Part shown: positions 1 to 12,655 of the stretch, piece by piece
How the letters are laid out: each line of letters opens with the position of its first letter
Numbering within the stretch: the stretch's first letter is position 1
NCBI GenBank assembly: GCA_033439265.1
Contig: JAVTVX010000010.1
Location: 27,145,056-27,209,055, forward strand
Length of the DNA: 64,000 nucleotides
Direction of reading: 5' to 3'
DNA from: Dillenia suffruticosa
Lineage: Eukaryota; Streptophyta; Magnoliopsida; Dilleniales; Dilleniaceae
Position numbers and translations under genes: made by a program
The notes under the pieces: generated by a model
Told to the model about the DNA's origin: nothing
The model's input: the letters and a program-made list of their open reading frames with translations, nothing else
The model's database searches: none

Positions 1-186
1 GCAAACACTACAACAATCGTCTTATAAACCTCATTCCTCAACTTAGCGATTCGAGATTCAAATATTTGTAAAAAAAAAAAAAAAAAAGAATGGCCTAATG
101 CTCTCCTGGCCATGTTGCATACGATCAAGAATCCAATCATAAGCTTCTAAAGCCCAACTGCTTGATCACAAATGTATGTAACTTCA

Positions 187-375
187 ACAATCAGTTAGCT
201 CAGTGAGATGTGGTACTAGATTTTTTAATCAGGGTCACGGATTTGATTTACGAGTTGGATATGGAACAGACTATATTGGAAGAGTAACTCTCTTAAATAG
301 ACCACTACAAGTGTTGGATCGAATTAGTCGGAGTATAACTTCAGATACCAATCGATATAATATCAACAAAAAATA
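187..375 (+). mobile_element. SINE-like element with 12-bp target-site duplication
   Basis: The element is about 190 bp with a tRNA-like head (a box-A-like TTAGCTCAGTGAG near 194) and an A-rich tail. It is flanked by a perfect 12-bp direct repeat, TATGTAACTTCA, at 175-186 and 376-387. The 3' half has the sequence GGATCGAATTAGTCGG followed by a cytosine-poor stretch ending in ATCGATAT, and this half recurs in many other places in the window. It is one of the best-bounded members of this family. The rest of 1-710 holds only a poly(A) stretch (70-87) and the 3' flank of the nucleoredoxin gene. Confidence 0.65.
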
Positions 376-710
376 TATGTAACTTCATCATGGGCTTCCA
401 ACCGTTTGAGTACCGCATATTACTAAAAAAAAATGGAGAAATTCCATTTAAGCCTAATACCAACCTTCAACATATTCCCAGTCATGTAGGAAATGTTTAT
501 CTTCTCATCAGATTTAAAACATAAGCACACGCATAGAAGTAGTCTTTAAACAAGTCCCTCCCTCTCTTGTAGATTGCCTAAGGCAACAGATTTTATTCAT
601 CATGTGCACCAAAGACATAACAAAGAAAAGCAAAGATGAAAACAAAACATACTCAACACACACCACCATGATCGAGGTTCTTCACAGAGGAAAAGCATAA
701 TAACGAAATC

Positions 711-3707
711 TCAAGCTCTGCGACAAACATCCCCTTCACAAATCCATCCTTCTTTGTGGCTTTCCTCCTCTTTGGAATCATCTTTGCCCTCCTTTTCATT
801 GCCTTCTCCTAAAGCACATTTTGGATGTAGATCAAAGTCACACTTCTCACAAAAGAATGACCATATCACTCCCTCCTCACTACACCCATCACAGCTGTAA
901 ACCCCACGTCGTGTGAGCACAAGCTCATGCTCCTCATGAAGTGGATGCTTCAGCTTCTCAGGCCACCCCTTTGCCATCTCATCGCATTTGTTCTCAATCT
1001 CCTTCAAAAGCTCTTCTCTGAAGGGATAGGCATCGGCCCCATGAGCCATCACAAGGGCCCTAGCATCGGTCGTGATGGTCTTGCCACTCGGTCCAATAGC
1101 CACTAGAGTTGGAATGCCAGACACTTTGAAGAGTCGGCTTAGTGAGTTTCTCCTTGCATCACCAAAGGGTAGAGCAGGCCATGGCATCTCTGCAAAGTAG
1201 CTGTCAAAGGCTGCTTGGTCTCTGTCACTTGAAACAAATATCAATTCAAAAGCATCGTCCTTTGCCTTAATATTCTGATATGTTTCAATGAGTTTTGGGA
1301 GGAATGCACGGCAGGGAGGGCACCAATGTGCTGAGAAATAGATGAGAACGTGTTTCCCCACAAGATCAGACACCGGAATCTGAAACATAAACCAATATTT
1401 GTCATGTGCCAGATAATCAATGAAGATTTATTTTGGAACCAAGATAGCAACTGCTAATATCATACCTTGGTTCCATCTTTTCCAATAACAAAGTCTAGTT
1501 CCCCCTTGACTAAAATTGATTCCAGAGTTTGTGCCTCCACTTTAGCCTTCTCAATCTCCTCGAGCTCCTTAAACTTTTCAGGGCTAAAAGGGTAAGCAAG
1601 AACACCATGCTTTTCAACCGTTTCAACAACATTGGGATGTAAAGTTTTGCCATCTGATCCAATAATTACCAAGGTGGGCAATGCGGAGAGCTCGAAATGA
1701 CGAGCCAACTTCAGGCAGCTTTTGTCCCTGAAGGGGAGTGAAAGCCAAGGCATGGTCCCGAAGGCTTGCTTAAATGAGTTCTCATCATTATCGAGAGATA
1801 TTGCAACCACTTCAAAGCTCTCCCCCTGAGCTTTCAATTTTTCGTAGAATTCTACAAGAAGTGGTTGAAAATCAGAACACACAAGTTGTGGCATAAAATC
1901 AGAACAGGAGTCGAAATCAGACAGGAAGATATATAGACCCACAATTTTCCCTTCTAGCTCAGAGACAGGTACCTAACAAGTAAAGACCAAAAAACAAGTA
2001 CTTCAGATCATGAAAGAGGGAAACACTAAGGTTACACTTTATCGGCATAAAGGGGGGGGGGGGGAGGACAAGACAGATCAAAGTTTAAGGAACTCAAGAA
2101 CCAAATGATGGATCAATACAATGATTGGGATAATGTGTGAACTTCACCACCCACCATAACTGCTATTTAAAAACATAATTTCTCAAAATCCTGATTCAAA
2201 GTTTAAATCTTATGATTTTACGACCACAATTGAAAACATTATAGAATCTCAACCTAATCTTACAATCTTATGCATGAAACCCGTAAGTGTAATCTCCACA
2301 TTAACAATCTTTCACATAAAAAAGGTAACAAGTCAACAACAAAGTACCAGAAGCTTACCTTCTTCCCATCATTTGAGATCACAAAATCACGTGATCGTGA
2401 TGTCAAGAGAGAAGTCAAGGACTGATTTTGTCTAGCCTTCTCTTCCTCCTCCTTCAGTTCATTGATCTTTTCCAGAGTAAATGGATAAGCATCGACACCA
2501 TAATGCCGAACAATCATTGTTCCATTCTCAGTCACAACCTTCCCGTTCTCATCAACGATGACAAAATCAGCCATCCCCCACACCTTGAAAAAATTGGTCA
2601 AGCTATCACGAGTCTCAGAATCCGAAAATGGGATTGCAAGCCATGGCATTTCGGAGAAATAAGCATTAAATGCTTCATCATCATTGTCGCGAGAAATAAA
2701 GATGATTTCAAAATCTCCCTTTGGGGCACATTCGTTGTAAACCTCAACTAAATCTGTAGTAACTTCCCTATAAGGTTCACACCAAGATGCTGAAAAATAT
2801 AACCCAACTTTCTTTCCCTTCAAACTTTGGATTTCAACCTGTAATTGACACAAAAATAAGTCTAAACACTTAAAATATAGTTGCATTTTTCTGTAACTCT
2901 AAATTTGAAATCATTTTGGCGATTTCTTCCTCACACACATGAGCAATTAGCTAATCTAAGTCGTAAACATCTGATGTCAATACAGAGATAGAGAATTACT
3001 AGATCATATTTGATGTTAGAAGATTTTGAAAATTACCCATCAAAGGTTTTACCAGGAAACAGACAAATCAGGCTGAACACCTCAACATAGTCGCAGTTTT
3101 CAGACCGCCTAGGAAATTAGATAATTTTAAGTAATTAGTGTTCAATTTCAACTTAGTGAGCCACCAGATTATTTAAGTTTTGAATATTCGGGGAATACCC
3201 ATCAAGGATTGTGCTAGAATATAGACAAAAGTACCACATAAAAACCTTTTCAAAAAATGTAACTCTATATTTTTACTCCAATTAAGCGATTACCCATCAA
3301 AATCTTCAAGACTCAATTTTACTATGGATAACTACCAAAATCATATATCGTAGGATTAATAGTAGACATCAAGGGTTTTTCCTTGGAAACATCGAAATCA
3401 AGTGGAAACACAGCATAGTAAACGTGGCACTGGGGACATCAAATGTGGCACTGGGGAAGGTCCCTTAACGTGCCTAAACAGCATGAGCCATGGTTCGAGC
3501 CCCGTATCCCCAACCACGCGCGCGCGCGCGCGCGCTCACAGAGACAGAGCATGGTAAACAAAGGCAAAAACGGAAAAGAATAACAATAATAAAAAAGGAG
3601 ATGGTGGGGCTTTTTACCTTATCACCATTGTTGCGGATGAGGAAGTCTCTTCCAGACGAAGATAGAATCGAATTCACATCGTGAGAACCTTCTTCGACAG
3701 CAGCCAT
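711..3707 (-). CDS. NRX1: Nucleoredoxin 1-like protein, three thioredoxin-like modules plus C-terminal DC1 zinc module
   Basis: Four coding exons join in phase 0 with GT-AG borders: 3618-3707, 2359-2838, 1466-1972 and 711-1379. They give 581 aa, close to the length of plant NRX1. Plant nucleoredoxins are cytosolic/nuclear thioredoxin-fold oxidoreductases that reduce disulphides in client proteins such as catalases and NPR1-type regulators (family knowledge). Exon 1 encodes a short N-terminus; exons 2, 3 and 4 each encode one thioredoxin-like module. Module 3 keeps the canonical WCPPC (Cys379/Cys382). Module 2 has no CxxC, as is usual for the family. Module 1 reads WCEPY (Cys50, Tyr53), so its resolving cysteine is missing, which is unusual. 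A Cys/His-rich DC1-type module (about residues 503-547) and an acidic tail follow. The ATG at 3707 is supported by the [10 protein letters not shown]-like start typical of the family. Identity is secure; activity of module 1 is doubtful. Confidence 0.92.
3424..3548 (+). mobile_element. Short tRNA-related SINE-like insertion in intron 1 of the nucleoredoxin gene
   Basis: A 125-bp segment carries a box-B-like GGTTCGAGCCCCG and ends in a (CG)n run (about 3519-3534). It is flanked by GCATAGTAAAC (3413-3423) and GCATGGTAAAC (3549-3559), an 11-bp duplication with one mismatch. The truncated gene copy near 6.7 kb has the uninterrupted site with only one GCATAGTAAAC, which serves as the empty site. 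Confidence 0.6.
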
Positions 3708-3783
3708 GTTTAGCGAGGATGAAGAAAAGTTGAAATGAGGATGAAGAAAAGTGAAGTACTAAAGTTAAACTTATGCCTCTAGT

Positions 3784-3794
3784 TTTATATATAG
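3784..3794 (-). promoter_or_regulatory. TATA box of the nucleoredoxin gene
   Basis: On the minus strand the sequence reads CTATATATAAA, about 80 bases upstream of the ATG at 3707. This is the expected place for a plant TATA box with a short leader. The corresponding site in the truncated copy near 6.9 kb is altered and no longer looks like a TATA box. Confidence 0.6.
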
Positions 3795-3898
3795 AGAATG
3801 ATGAAGATGAAGATGAAGATGAAGACAAAGACTAAGAATTGGGACTTTCACGTTATTTATTTTCTATGGTTTTGTGTTTTCCGTTTCACGGGTATTAA

Positions 3899-4352
3899 AT
3901 GTCCGTTTGATAGGTTTTTTCTTAATTTTTCTTTTAGAAGATGTAAAAATTAATAATTTTTAAAATTAAGTTAAAAATTGTTTTGTATTTTTATTTTTAA
4001 AAATAAATTGATTTTATAATTTTTTAAATAAAATCAAAAATTAAAAATTAAAAATTAAAGTTAAAGAAAAAATAAGAATATAAAGATAAATAAATTTATG
4101 ATATTGATATATTTGAAATTTTATATATTTTAAATGATGATATAAACAGAATAAAAGAAAACAGATTTTTTAAAAAGTTGACGTGTTTTTAAAATGAGAA
4201 GTAAAAGCTCCTGAGGAGCTTTTACTTTTTTTATTGTTTTTCTTTATTAAAAAAAAGCTCTTTTTTTTTTAAGATTTTAAAAAAAATTGTTTGACAGGGT
4301 TTTTTCTTAAAGGGAGAAGAGAAACTGAAAAAAAATCCTAACAAACGGGTAC
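3899..4352. mobile_element. PIF/Harbinger-like MITE with TAA target duplication
   Basis: This 454-bp AT-rich element lies just upstream of the nucleoredoxin promoter. Its ends are imperfect inverted repeats: ATGTCCGTTTGATAGG on the left, and GTACCCGTTTGTTAGG when the right end is read on the minus strand. It is flanked by TAA on both sides (3896-3898, 4353-4355). The duplicated promoter fragment at about 7.0 kb lacks it, which supports a discrete insertion. It has no coding capacity and resembles the elements at 26299 and 56957. Confidence 0.6.
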
Positions 4353-4355
4353 TAA

Positions 4356-6540
4356 GTTCATGGAAAAGCTTCCCGTTTCTGCATTCTACCCTTTTTTTCT
4401 TATTCCTTTTTCTCTTAGATTGAGGTAAAGTATTTAATTTTATATTTATAATAATATATATTTTTATTAAAACTTAATATATTATAATAATTAATTAAAC
4501 CAATAGAGTATTAAGTTTCATATTATTATATTACTCTACGTAGCAATGAAGCATTAAATTTTCTATTTTTTGTATGAAATTACAACCATGTATCTCTATA
4601 TTTCATATTCATATTATATATATATTTTTTATATTTTTCAATCTGTTACGAGAACTCGTTTTGCAAAAAAAAGAAAAGGTTATCGAAGTTGCTACAGTGC
4701 CATAATCAAGCACTACAATCACAAGTAAGCAACCAAAGCTAATGCCAGAGCCAAAGTTAGAAACTGAATTGGGAGTAAGAGCCTGAATCAGAATTAGAGT
4801 CAGAACCAAATCCAATCAATTAAGAATATACTCGTCAAGATTATAAAAACAATTCTAAAATTTTAGATCCTATATCTAAATTTTATTTTAAAGTCAAGTG
4901 GATTTCATTATACCATATTAACTTTAAGCGAATGATAGAAAATATATTATATATCAAAATCAAATCAACAATTAATTTGATTTTGAAAATATTTAATTTT
5001 ATTTGTTTTCATATTTGTAATATTTATTTCAAATTAATAAAAATAAATTTTCTATATAAAGTCAATATATTGTAATAATTAATTAAAATGATAGAATATC
5101 AAATTTGAGGGATAAAATCATAAATCAAATCAATTAATTGATTCGAGGAAATATTAAGAAATATATTATACATCAAAATCAAAATCAAGTCATAAATTAT
5201 TAAAATATGGTTGATTTGAGAGAATATTAAGAAATATATTATATTTCAAAATCAAAATTAAATCATGAATTATTAAAATTTGATTTGAGAGAATAAAAGA
5301 TGCAATAAATGCCAAAATCGAGTTGCACTCTTAGAGCTTAAGCATCTTTTTAATCTTCAATGATGGAATATATTTTTTACTTTATTTATAATATTTATAA
5401 ATTAACATAAAAATAATATTTGTAAAAATTATTAGAGATTGTTTTATGTAAAAATTTTTATGAAAATTTTTTAATGTAAAAATTATTAACATAAAATAAT
5501 ACTTTTTTGAGGGTTGAACTTAATTTGTAAAATTTTATAAAATAGATATTTATAATTGAAAATATTAGAAACAAAATAAAATAGAAATTAAAGACAAATT
5601 CAAGTTAGTAAAATGAAATTAATTAAATTAAATTAAATTAAACATAACTCTCCCTCTCTTCAAAGAATGTTTCAAAGTTAGTATAGATTTAATTAGAACT
5701 AAATAAAAAATATTAACATCCTCTTTTTTAATTTTTATAAAAGATTTTGGTATAATATCTATCAGAACCTTTTACTTTAATTAAAAAATTATTACAAATA
5801 AAAATTAAGATAACCAAATTGAGATAAAGTTGAAATTACAAATAAATCTCACAAAGTCCTTTTCTTATTCTTATTAAATTATCAATTCCACATTAAAGAA
5901 GCAAAAAGGATGAACAAAAACAGGTGACTCGTGACTTAGTTACTTACACCAGAGAACTTAGACAAGTGTATATTCACATCATAGTCTCATTCGAATCAAA
6001 ATCTCACTTAAAATATACATGGATGAATCTCTCTCATATAATCGTTAAATAAATCAAAATTAATCATAAAATTAGAATATATTCTCTGAAGAGAAAAAAT
6101 TAAATATACTAATCGTCTAATTATATTTTTCTCATTTAAAGTTAAAAAAGAGGGTAATAATTTTGTAGTGTCATAAGAAGTATCTTTGTTGTTTGGCATT
6201 TAAGTAGAGCCTTAATTTAAGAAATACTCTAAAAAGTAATATTTTCTTCGTTAAATAAAAGTAATAATTATGGTCAATGATGTAAATATTATTATAGTAT
6301 ACATTAAAGAAAGTTATAATATTGGATATTCTATCAGTATTCTTTTTCTAAAAAAAAAAAAAAAGAAATCAATAATTTAATTATAATCATAATAATTCCT
6401 GAATTGAAATTATTTGGTGCTTTATTAGGGTTGAGCTTGGTTAGGTGAGGTTTGCCTGAATCAAGATTTTAACTTAATTAGTATATTCTATTTATAAAAA
6501 TTGAAATGCAAAGTTTTAAATTTAAATTCTCGATTTCTTC
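4356..6540. other. AT-rich spacer, no gene seen
   Basis: This stretch is very AT-rich, with long A and T runs and short local duplications (for example two similar AAATCATAAATTATTAAAAT segments around 5.1-5.3 kb). Short reading frames here have no recognisable domain or codon signature, and I see no RNA gene. Confidence 0.5.
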
Positions 6541-7390
6541 CACACACACACACACACACACACGTAAGCAATTAGCTAATCTAAGTCGTAAACATCTGAT
6601 GTCAATACAGAGATAGAGAATTAAAATAGCAACCATCAAGGGTTCTTGGAAACGTCGAAATCAAGTCGAAACACAGCATAGTAAACCAATGCAAAAACGG
6701 AAAAGAATAATAATAATAATAAGAGATGGTGGGGCTTTTTACCTTTCTCCATTGTTGCGGATAAGGAAGTCTCTTCCCGAGGAAGATAGAATCGAATTCG
6801 CATCGTAAGAACGTTCTTCGACAGCAGCCATGTTTAGTGAGGATGAAGAAAGCTGAAATGCATATGAAGAAAAGTGGAGTACTAAAGCTAAACTTATGCC
6901 TCTTGTTTACATAGAGAATGATGAAGATGAAGCTGAAGACGAATGCTAAGACCTGGGACTTTCAAACGTTTTTTATTTTCTATGGTTTTGTGTTTTCCTA
7001 AAGTTTCTTGGCCACTAAGTTTATGGAAATGCTTCCCGTTTATAGGATCTTCCTTTCCTTGTTCTTCTTTTATTATTTATGAAAATCATATCAAGCGATG
7101 GTTTGATTCAAAGAATATTTAATTTTATTTATTTATTTATAATAGTTATTTCTACATTTATTTTAATAATTATTTGAACCAATAGAATATTAAGTTTCTC
7201 TCCAAAACAACATAGCATTAGGTTTAATATTTTTTTATTACTTCTAATATTCTCTAATATAATATTACAACTATGCTCGTCCATCTTAGCCGGAGCCAAA
7301 GCCAGAGCCAGAGCCTAAACCTGAGTAGGGAGTCCAGAGCTAGTCCATTCGAAAAAAAAAAAAAAAAAATACTGCTCTTCAGGATTACAA
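6540..7390 (-). pseudogene. Truncated duplicate of the nucleoredoxin promoter, exon 1 and part of intron 1
   Basis: The segment 6743-6831 on the minus strand matches nucleoredoxin exon 1 (MAAVEE start, [16 protein letters not shown] core) with a few substitutions and one base fewer just before the splice donor, which would shift the frame. Flanking sequence also matches: intron 1 sequence (6567-6740 versus about 2940-3000 and 3360-3617) and promoter sequence up to about 7390, which matches 3708-4840 without the MITE. No copies of exons 2-4 are present. The TATA-like site is changed, so this is most likely a dead 5' fragment. A small (CA)n run lies at 6541-6562. Confidence 0.8.
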
Positions 7391-8454
7391 AAACACTCTT
7401 GTTAATTTAATTTAATTTAATTTTATTTCTTTTTACTTGAATTATCTAATGTGATAATATCAAAAGACCAAATTATAGGGAGCTCCTCTATTATCATTTT
7501 TCTTAACACTTAGGGTATACTTTTCAAGACTTAACTACTAAGGTTTCCTTATGAGTATTTTGGTTTATAAAATATTTATTTTCTCAATGTGTGAAGTTGT
7601 AGAAATCATCATCCATGGTCTACAATGCATAAAAAACCAAGAGATTTTATTGTACCCAAGAACCCATATTTTATATACCCAATTCATAAATCAACTTTTG
7701 TATTAAAATTTGAACCTTTTTCTTGTGCCAAACTATAGATCATTCTTTGTGTCTTTATTGATAGCTTTTGTATCCAAATAATTGCAGTATCATTTTAAAA
7801 AGCAACCTCTGTGAAAACTGTTTTTAATCTCTGAATCTATCACTGCTAAAATGATATAAGATTAATTATTAAAAATACTTTAAATAAAATAAAATTTTAA
7901 GACATTGACACTTGAATACAACTTTTATTCAAAAATGAACTATGTTTTATACAAGAAGCCCTTTACTTTCTATAATTTTGTTAAAAAAAAAAAAGTGTTT
8001 GCATCGATTTGAATTTGAATTTTAATATTTAAAATTGGTTATTTGATAGAGAAATATGAAAATGATTAAAAAAAAAGAGTTTGCAAATTTTGTAAAAATA
8101 TGAGAAACACATTAGATTCAATCAGTATTGATCTCAAAAGAAAGAAAAAAAAATACTGAAGTCACTATTATTTACATAAATTTTCTAGCAGAGTTGAAAT
8201 TTTTTATTATGGGCAAAATATCCAAGCCATATCAATGATGGCACTTATTGGCCCTAAGCCAACCTAAGCTCACCGATGTCTAACAAGGCTATTTGCTTGG
8301 ACGCTATAATTTTTTGAGAGAGAAGGCATCGTAGACCAGCGAGATTGTTATACATTTTTGCTTGTTTCTAGGGGAGGTCGCTCTCCTAAGGCCTAGGTTG
8401 GTTATCTATTGATGTTAGTGTTAAGGTTCTCCTTTGCTACCATTACCAAACAAC
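7391..8454. other. AT-rich spacer and upstream region of the PPR gene
   Basis: No gene was recognised. The last 200 bases have higher GC and probably include the promoter and leader of the PPR gene. No clear TATA box can be assigned. Confidence 0.4.
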
Positions 8455-11055
8455 ATGCACCCGCTACTATTGAAACCAACCATTCACACTCCGGCACCAC
8501 CATTTCTACGGCCTCTGGACCTTAACACGAACACTCTCGACAAGAAAAAGAACTCAAAACTTTCTTTCCGAAAGCTAGTCCCAGCCCAGCAAACTCATCT
8601 CTCATTTCTTAATGGGTCAGTGAATTCAGCCAACTATGCTTCAATTCTCGACGCTTGCAGAAACCCCAATTTGGGAAAACAAGTACATGCCCACACAATT
8701 AAATCTGGGTTTTGTGGGCATGAATTCATAGAAACCAAATTGCTTCAAATGTATGGGAAATGCGGTTGTTTCGAACATGCCACCATACTGTTTGACAAAA
8801 TGCTTATTAGAAACTTACACTCGTGGACAGCTATTCTTAATGTGTATGTAGAAAATGAGTTTTTTGAGGAAGCCTTTTTGCTCTTTTCAGTATTGCAATC
8901 GGAGTGTATTAGTTTGGATTTTTTTGTGTTTCCGATGCTGTTGAAGATTTGTAGTGGTCTTGGGGAAATAGAGTTAGGAAAGCAAGTACATGGAATGGTG
9001 ATTAAGAATGAGGTTTTCTTGAATATTTACGTTGGTAATGCTGCTATAGATATGTACGGAAAATGTGGAAGCTTGGATGATGCTAAGAAAGTTTTAGCTA
9101 CGATGCCTAGAAAGGACCGTGTTTCATGGAATTCGATTGTTACGGCCTGTGCTAATAATGGGATGGCTTATGAGGCGTTGGAGATTCTGGAGGGAATGTC
9201 TTTGTCTGCTGATTCAATGCCTAACCTTATTTCTTGGAGTGCAGTTATTGGTGGGTTTTCTCAGAATGGCTATGATGAGGAAGTGATTAAGCTACTGTCT
9301 AGAATGCAGGTCGCGGGGTTTGAACCGAATGCACAAACTCTGGCTAGTGTTCTTCCTGCTTGTGCTAGACTAGAAAGGCTAAGTCTTGGTAAAGAAATCC
9401 ATGGCTATATCATAAGACATGGGTTTATATCTAATTGTTTTGTTGTGAATGGATTGGTTGATGTGTACAGGAGATGTGGGGATATGGAAAGTGCTTTCTG
9501 GATTTTTTCTAAGTTTTCGGTGAGAAATGAGGTTTCTTGTAATACAATGATTGTTGGATATTGTGAGAATGGCCATGTTTTCAAGGCCAAGGAGTTGTTT
9601 GAAGAAATGGAGCAAGCCGGGATCAAGAGGAGTTCGATTTCATGGAACTCAATGATTTCTGGCTATGTGGAAAACTGTTTGTTTGATGAGGCTATAAGTA
9701 TGTTTAGAAAATTGCTGAAGGAAGAAGTAATTGAAGTTGATTCTTATAGCTTTGGGAGTGCTCTAGCTGCTTGCGCTGGTATGCCTTCTCTAGGTAGGGG
9801 GAAGGAAATACATTCTCAAGCCATTGTTAGAGGCCTGCAATCTAATCCCTTTGTTGGTGGAGCATTGGTAGAAATGTACTGTAAATGCCTAGACCTAGAA
9901 GCTGCCCAGACAGCTTTCAACGAAGTTACTGAAAGGGATACAGCAACATGGAATGCTTTAATCTCTGGTTATGCCCGCTGCAATCAATTTGAAGATACTC
10001 GAGTGCTTCTCCAAAAGATGAAAGAAGATGACTTTGAGCCAGATGCATATACTTGGAATGGAATAATTGCAGGTAGTCTGGTGAATGGAAACTATGAGTC
10101 CTGCTTGCAGCTGTTTTCTGAGATGCAGACTTCAAATTTGAGACCTGATATATATACAATGGGAATTATTTTGATCTCCTGCTCAAAGTTGGCCTCGGTT
10201 GAGCGAGGTAAGCAGGTTCATGCGCATACAGTCAGATGTGGATATGAATCACATGTCCACATTGGAGCGGCTCTCATTGACATGTATGCAAAATGTGGAA
10301 GTATAAAGCATGCACTGCAGGCATTCAATAGAATCTCAAATCCTAATTTGGTTTGCCACAATGCCATGCTCACTGCATATGCAATGCATGGATTTGGTGA
10401 TGAAGGAATTACTTTCTTTAGGAAAATGCTGAAAAATTGTTTTGAACCAGACGCTGTTACCTTCCTTGCTGTTCTTTCTTCATGTGTTCATGCTGGAGCA
10501 GTTGAGACAGCACGAGAGTTCTTTGAGCTGATGGGACATTATAATGTTAACCCTGACGTGAAACACTACACTTGTATGGTTGATCTGTTAAGCCGTGCAT
10601 GGCAACTTGATGAAGCATATGGTTTCATAAAGAAAATGCCTATGGAGCCTGATTCAGTGACATGGGGTGCTTTGCTTGGAGGCTGCATTATTTGTAATCA
10701 TGTTGAGTTGGGAGAGATTGCAGCAGAAAAGCTTATAGTGTTGGAGCCTAATAATACTGGAAACTACATTTTGTTGGCAAACTTGTATGCTTATGCAGGT
10801 AGATGGTCCGATTTAGCTAGAATAAGACGGACAGTAAAGGACAGAGGAATGGTCAAAAGCCCAGGATGCAGTTGGATTGAAGACAAAAATGAGGTGCACC
10901 TTTTCCTTGCATCTGACAAATCTCACAAAAAATCAGAAGAAATATATGCTACACTAGACCAATTAGCCGTTCACATGAAAAGAGTATGCAATGGCATGCA
11001 TGAATCAGATTTGCCATTGCAGGAATCCACGAGCTTGCAATACGTAATGTGCTAA
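8455..11055 (+). CDS. Pentatricopeptide repeat protein, PLS class with E and E+ motifs
   Basis: An intronless 866-aa reading frame. I start it at the first ATG, 8455; the frame extends upstream only through a TTG. After about 50 residues of a likely organellar targeting region, it is built of P, L and S type PPR motifs, with the usual [28 protein letters not shown] and [14 protein letters not shown] signatures repeated to about residue 735. An E motif follows, then an E+ motif ([24 protein letters not shown]). There is no DYW deaminase domain. PLS-E+ proteins bind organelle RNA and direct C-to-U editing at specific sites, recruiting a deaminase in trans (family knowledge). The edited site cannot be read by eye. 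The gene stands alone, facing away from the nucleoredoxin gene. Confidence 0.92.
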   Translation: MHPLLLKPTIHTPAPPFLRPLDLNTNTLDKKKNSKLSFRKLVPAQQTHLSFLNGSVNSANYASILDACRNPNLGKQVHAHTIKSGFCGHEFIETKLLQMYGKCGCFEHATILFDKMLIRNLHSWTAILNVYVENEFFEEAFLLFSVLQSECISLDFFVFPMLLKICSGLGEIELGKQVHGMVIKNEVFLNIYVGNAAIDMYGKCGSLDDAKKVLATMPRKDRVSWNSIVTACANNGMAYEALEILEGMSLSADSMPNLISWSAVIGGFSQNGYDEEVIKLLSRMQVAGFEPNAQTLASVLPACARLERLSLGKEIHGYIIRHGFISNCFVVNGLVDVYRRCGDMESAFWIFSKFSVRNEVSCNTMIVGYCENGHVFKAKELFEEMEQAGIKRSSISWNSMISGYVENCLFDEAISMFRKLLKEEVIEVDSYSFGSALAACAGMPSLGRGKEIHSQAIVRGLQSNPFVGGALVEMYCKCLDLEAAQTAFNEVTERDTATWNALISGYARCNQFEDTRVLLQKMKEDDFEPDAYTWNGIIAGSLVNGNYESCLQLFSEMQTSNLRPDIYTMGIILISCSKLASVERGKQVHAHTVRCGYESHVHIGAALIDMYAKCGSIKHALQAFNRISNPNLVCHNAMLTAYAMHGFGDEGITFFRKMLKNCFEPDAVTFLAVLSSCVHAGAVETAREFFELMGHYNVNPDVKHYTCMVDLLSRAWQLDEAYGFIKKMPMEPDSVTWGALLGGCIICNHVELGEIAAEKLIVLEPNNTGNYILLANLYAYAGRWSDLARIRRTVKDRGMVKSPGCSWIEDKNEVHLFLASDKSHKKSEEIYATLDQLAVHMKRVCNGMHESDLPLQESTSLQYVMC

Positions 11056-12655
11056 ACCACCATCCGTCATAGGTCTTTTGACCATGTCCAACATGCCTCC
11101 CTGAGTAATTGTATCTGCTGGTGAACAGAGAGACCTAAAAGGCCACCTGCAATGTGGGAGATGTATATCACATCCAGCCTCAGAACACATCTCTGGATGA
11201 GTGATTGAACCAAAGTGACTTCCTCAGGCAGCTCGACACCAAGCAGTGAAATGTCCTGATGTCACCTTCTATGGTGACGATCAAAGGCGCTTCGAATCCT
11301 AAACCTATTTACATGCTCAATGTTGCACAAACCACTTCACAAAAAGATGTGCTGGAAAAGTTCTGGTCAATCTCAAGAAGCCACTTAAGCCCACGAGAAA
11401 GTCGTAGTTCCCCGAACTTGGTTTCGGGATGCAAATTCAACCTTGCGAAAAATGAATTAACCTGTTGGCCAACCAGGCAGCCCACCTATTCCAAGCCCCG
11501 TGTCTTGATCTAACCCCTTCTAAAGTGGTCGAGATTGAAGTTTGAGCAGAGGTTGGGCCATCCATGTACATTTTACTGTAAAAGAATGTGAAGCACATTC
11601 TCGCTAACCCGTGCAATTTGCAGCCCCCTTTTTGCTCATGGGTTTCTTTTTGCTAGGCGATATTTGGTGCTCCTGTTGTAATTATTACTAAATAAGAAGC
11701 AATCTTGGTGCTAGTACTACTGCATTCATTTTTTTTGGGGGGGGGGGGGGGGTGAAGAGTACTGCTGCAATCATGAAAATTCATTCCTTAGAAGGGTTTA
11801 ATTTCTTTTTTTTTTTTTTTGGTAGAGCAAAAAGGGCTTCACTCAGAACGAGACCTCAAATTGCACAGTTGGGTTATTTCTACGTGGCAATCCGACTAGA
11901 CCTAAAATTTTGAATACGCATAATATGACTCAAGGCTCTGAAGATGAAAGAGCTATGTGAAGTGAAGATGTGATGATGCGAAGTTCTGGACAATATGTCC
12001 CTATAATTTACAAAACTCGGTAGAGAGGGACCTTATAAAACTTGAATTTTAGATAAACCGCCTAATGGAGTCTTGAGTCTTGATGTAGCAGCGGAGCGAT
12101 GGAGGGTAAAGAGGTTTATCCAAAACGTGTTTTCCAACTGAAACCCGTCGAAGTCTACTTGAAGGACTCCAAGCCAATCGGTGATTTCATCCCAGAACTG
12201 GTTTGCGGTGTGGGGCGTCATTCTTGTTTGAGTGAGCCTGGGTTGAAAAATGCATCACAATCACAATGTGTAGAATTATATTTTGGATGAAACAAAAATA
12301 CAATTTGGTTGCCGTCAGAAATAGGATAAAAATGAGATGCATCTTTTTTTCCTGTTTGTGATCCGATAGAAGACCTCGTAAAAGTACAGAAGACGTCTAG
12401 CTATTCTAGACCAATCTGACCATTCACAGGAAGAGTCTCTACGGTTGGCACTGCAGTTATCTTTAACTGAAGAGGCTTCATGTACCAGACAACAAAAGGT
12501 TGAAAAACTCCCCTTAAGAGGCAAGTAAATAAATCATCCATCTCACTCTGTGCAGAAACATTCTTCTCTGATGGTTTTCCCTAGTTGCATCTTCTGGCAA
12601 ATGTTTAGTCCTGCAAAAACCCGCCAGGAATGTGGAAAAAGTTATCACATGCGAC
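11056..12655. other. 3' flank of the PPR gene; no further gene recognised
   Basis: Composition is moderate rather than AT-rich, so transcribed 3' UTR is likely in the first part. It contains a poly(G) run (about 11738-11752) and a poly(T) run (about 11807-11820). Small open frames on both strands (for example a 63-codon frame at 12099-12290, plus) have no domain I recognise; I do not call them genes. The part next to 12656 probably includes the 3' UTR of the minus-strand gene that follows. Confidence 0.4.

Noticed and set aside
3519-3534. (CG)n run as a regulatory Z-DNA element
   Set aside because: It is the tail part of a recent SINE-like insert and absent from the duplicate copy, so there is no sign of a conserved role.
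8434-8454. Upstream extension of the PPR frame
   Set aside because: It has no ATG; the first in-frame ATG is at 8455.
12099-12290. 63-codon frame as a small gene
   Set aside because: No recognisable domain, an overlapping frame of equal length on the other strand, and no splice or leader signals to support it.
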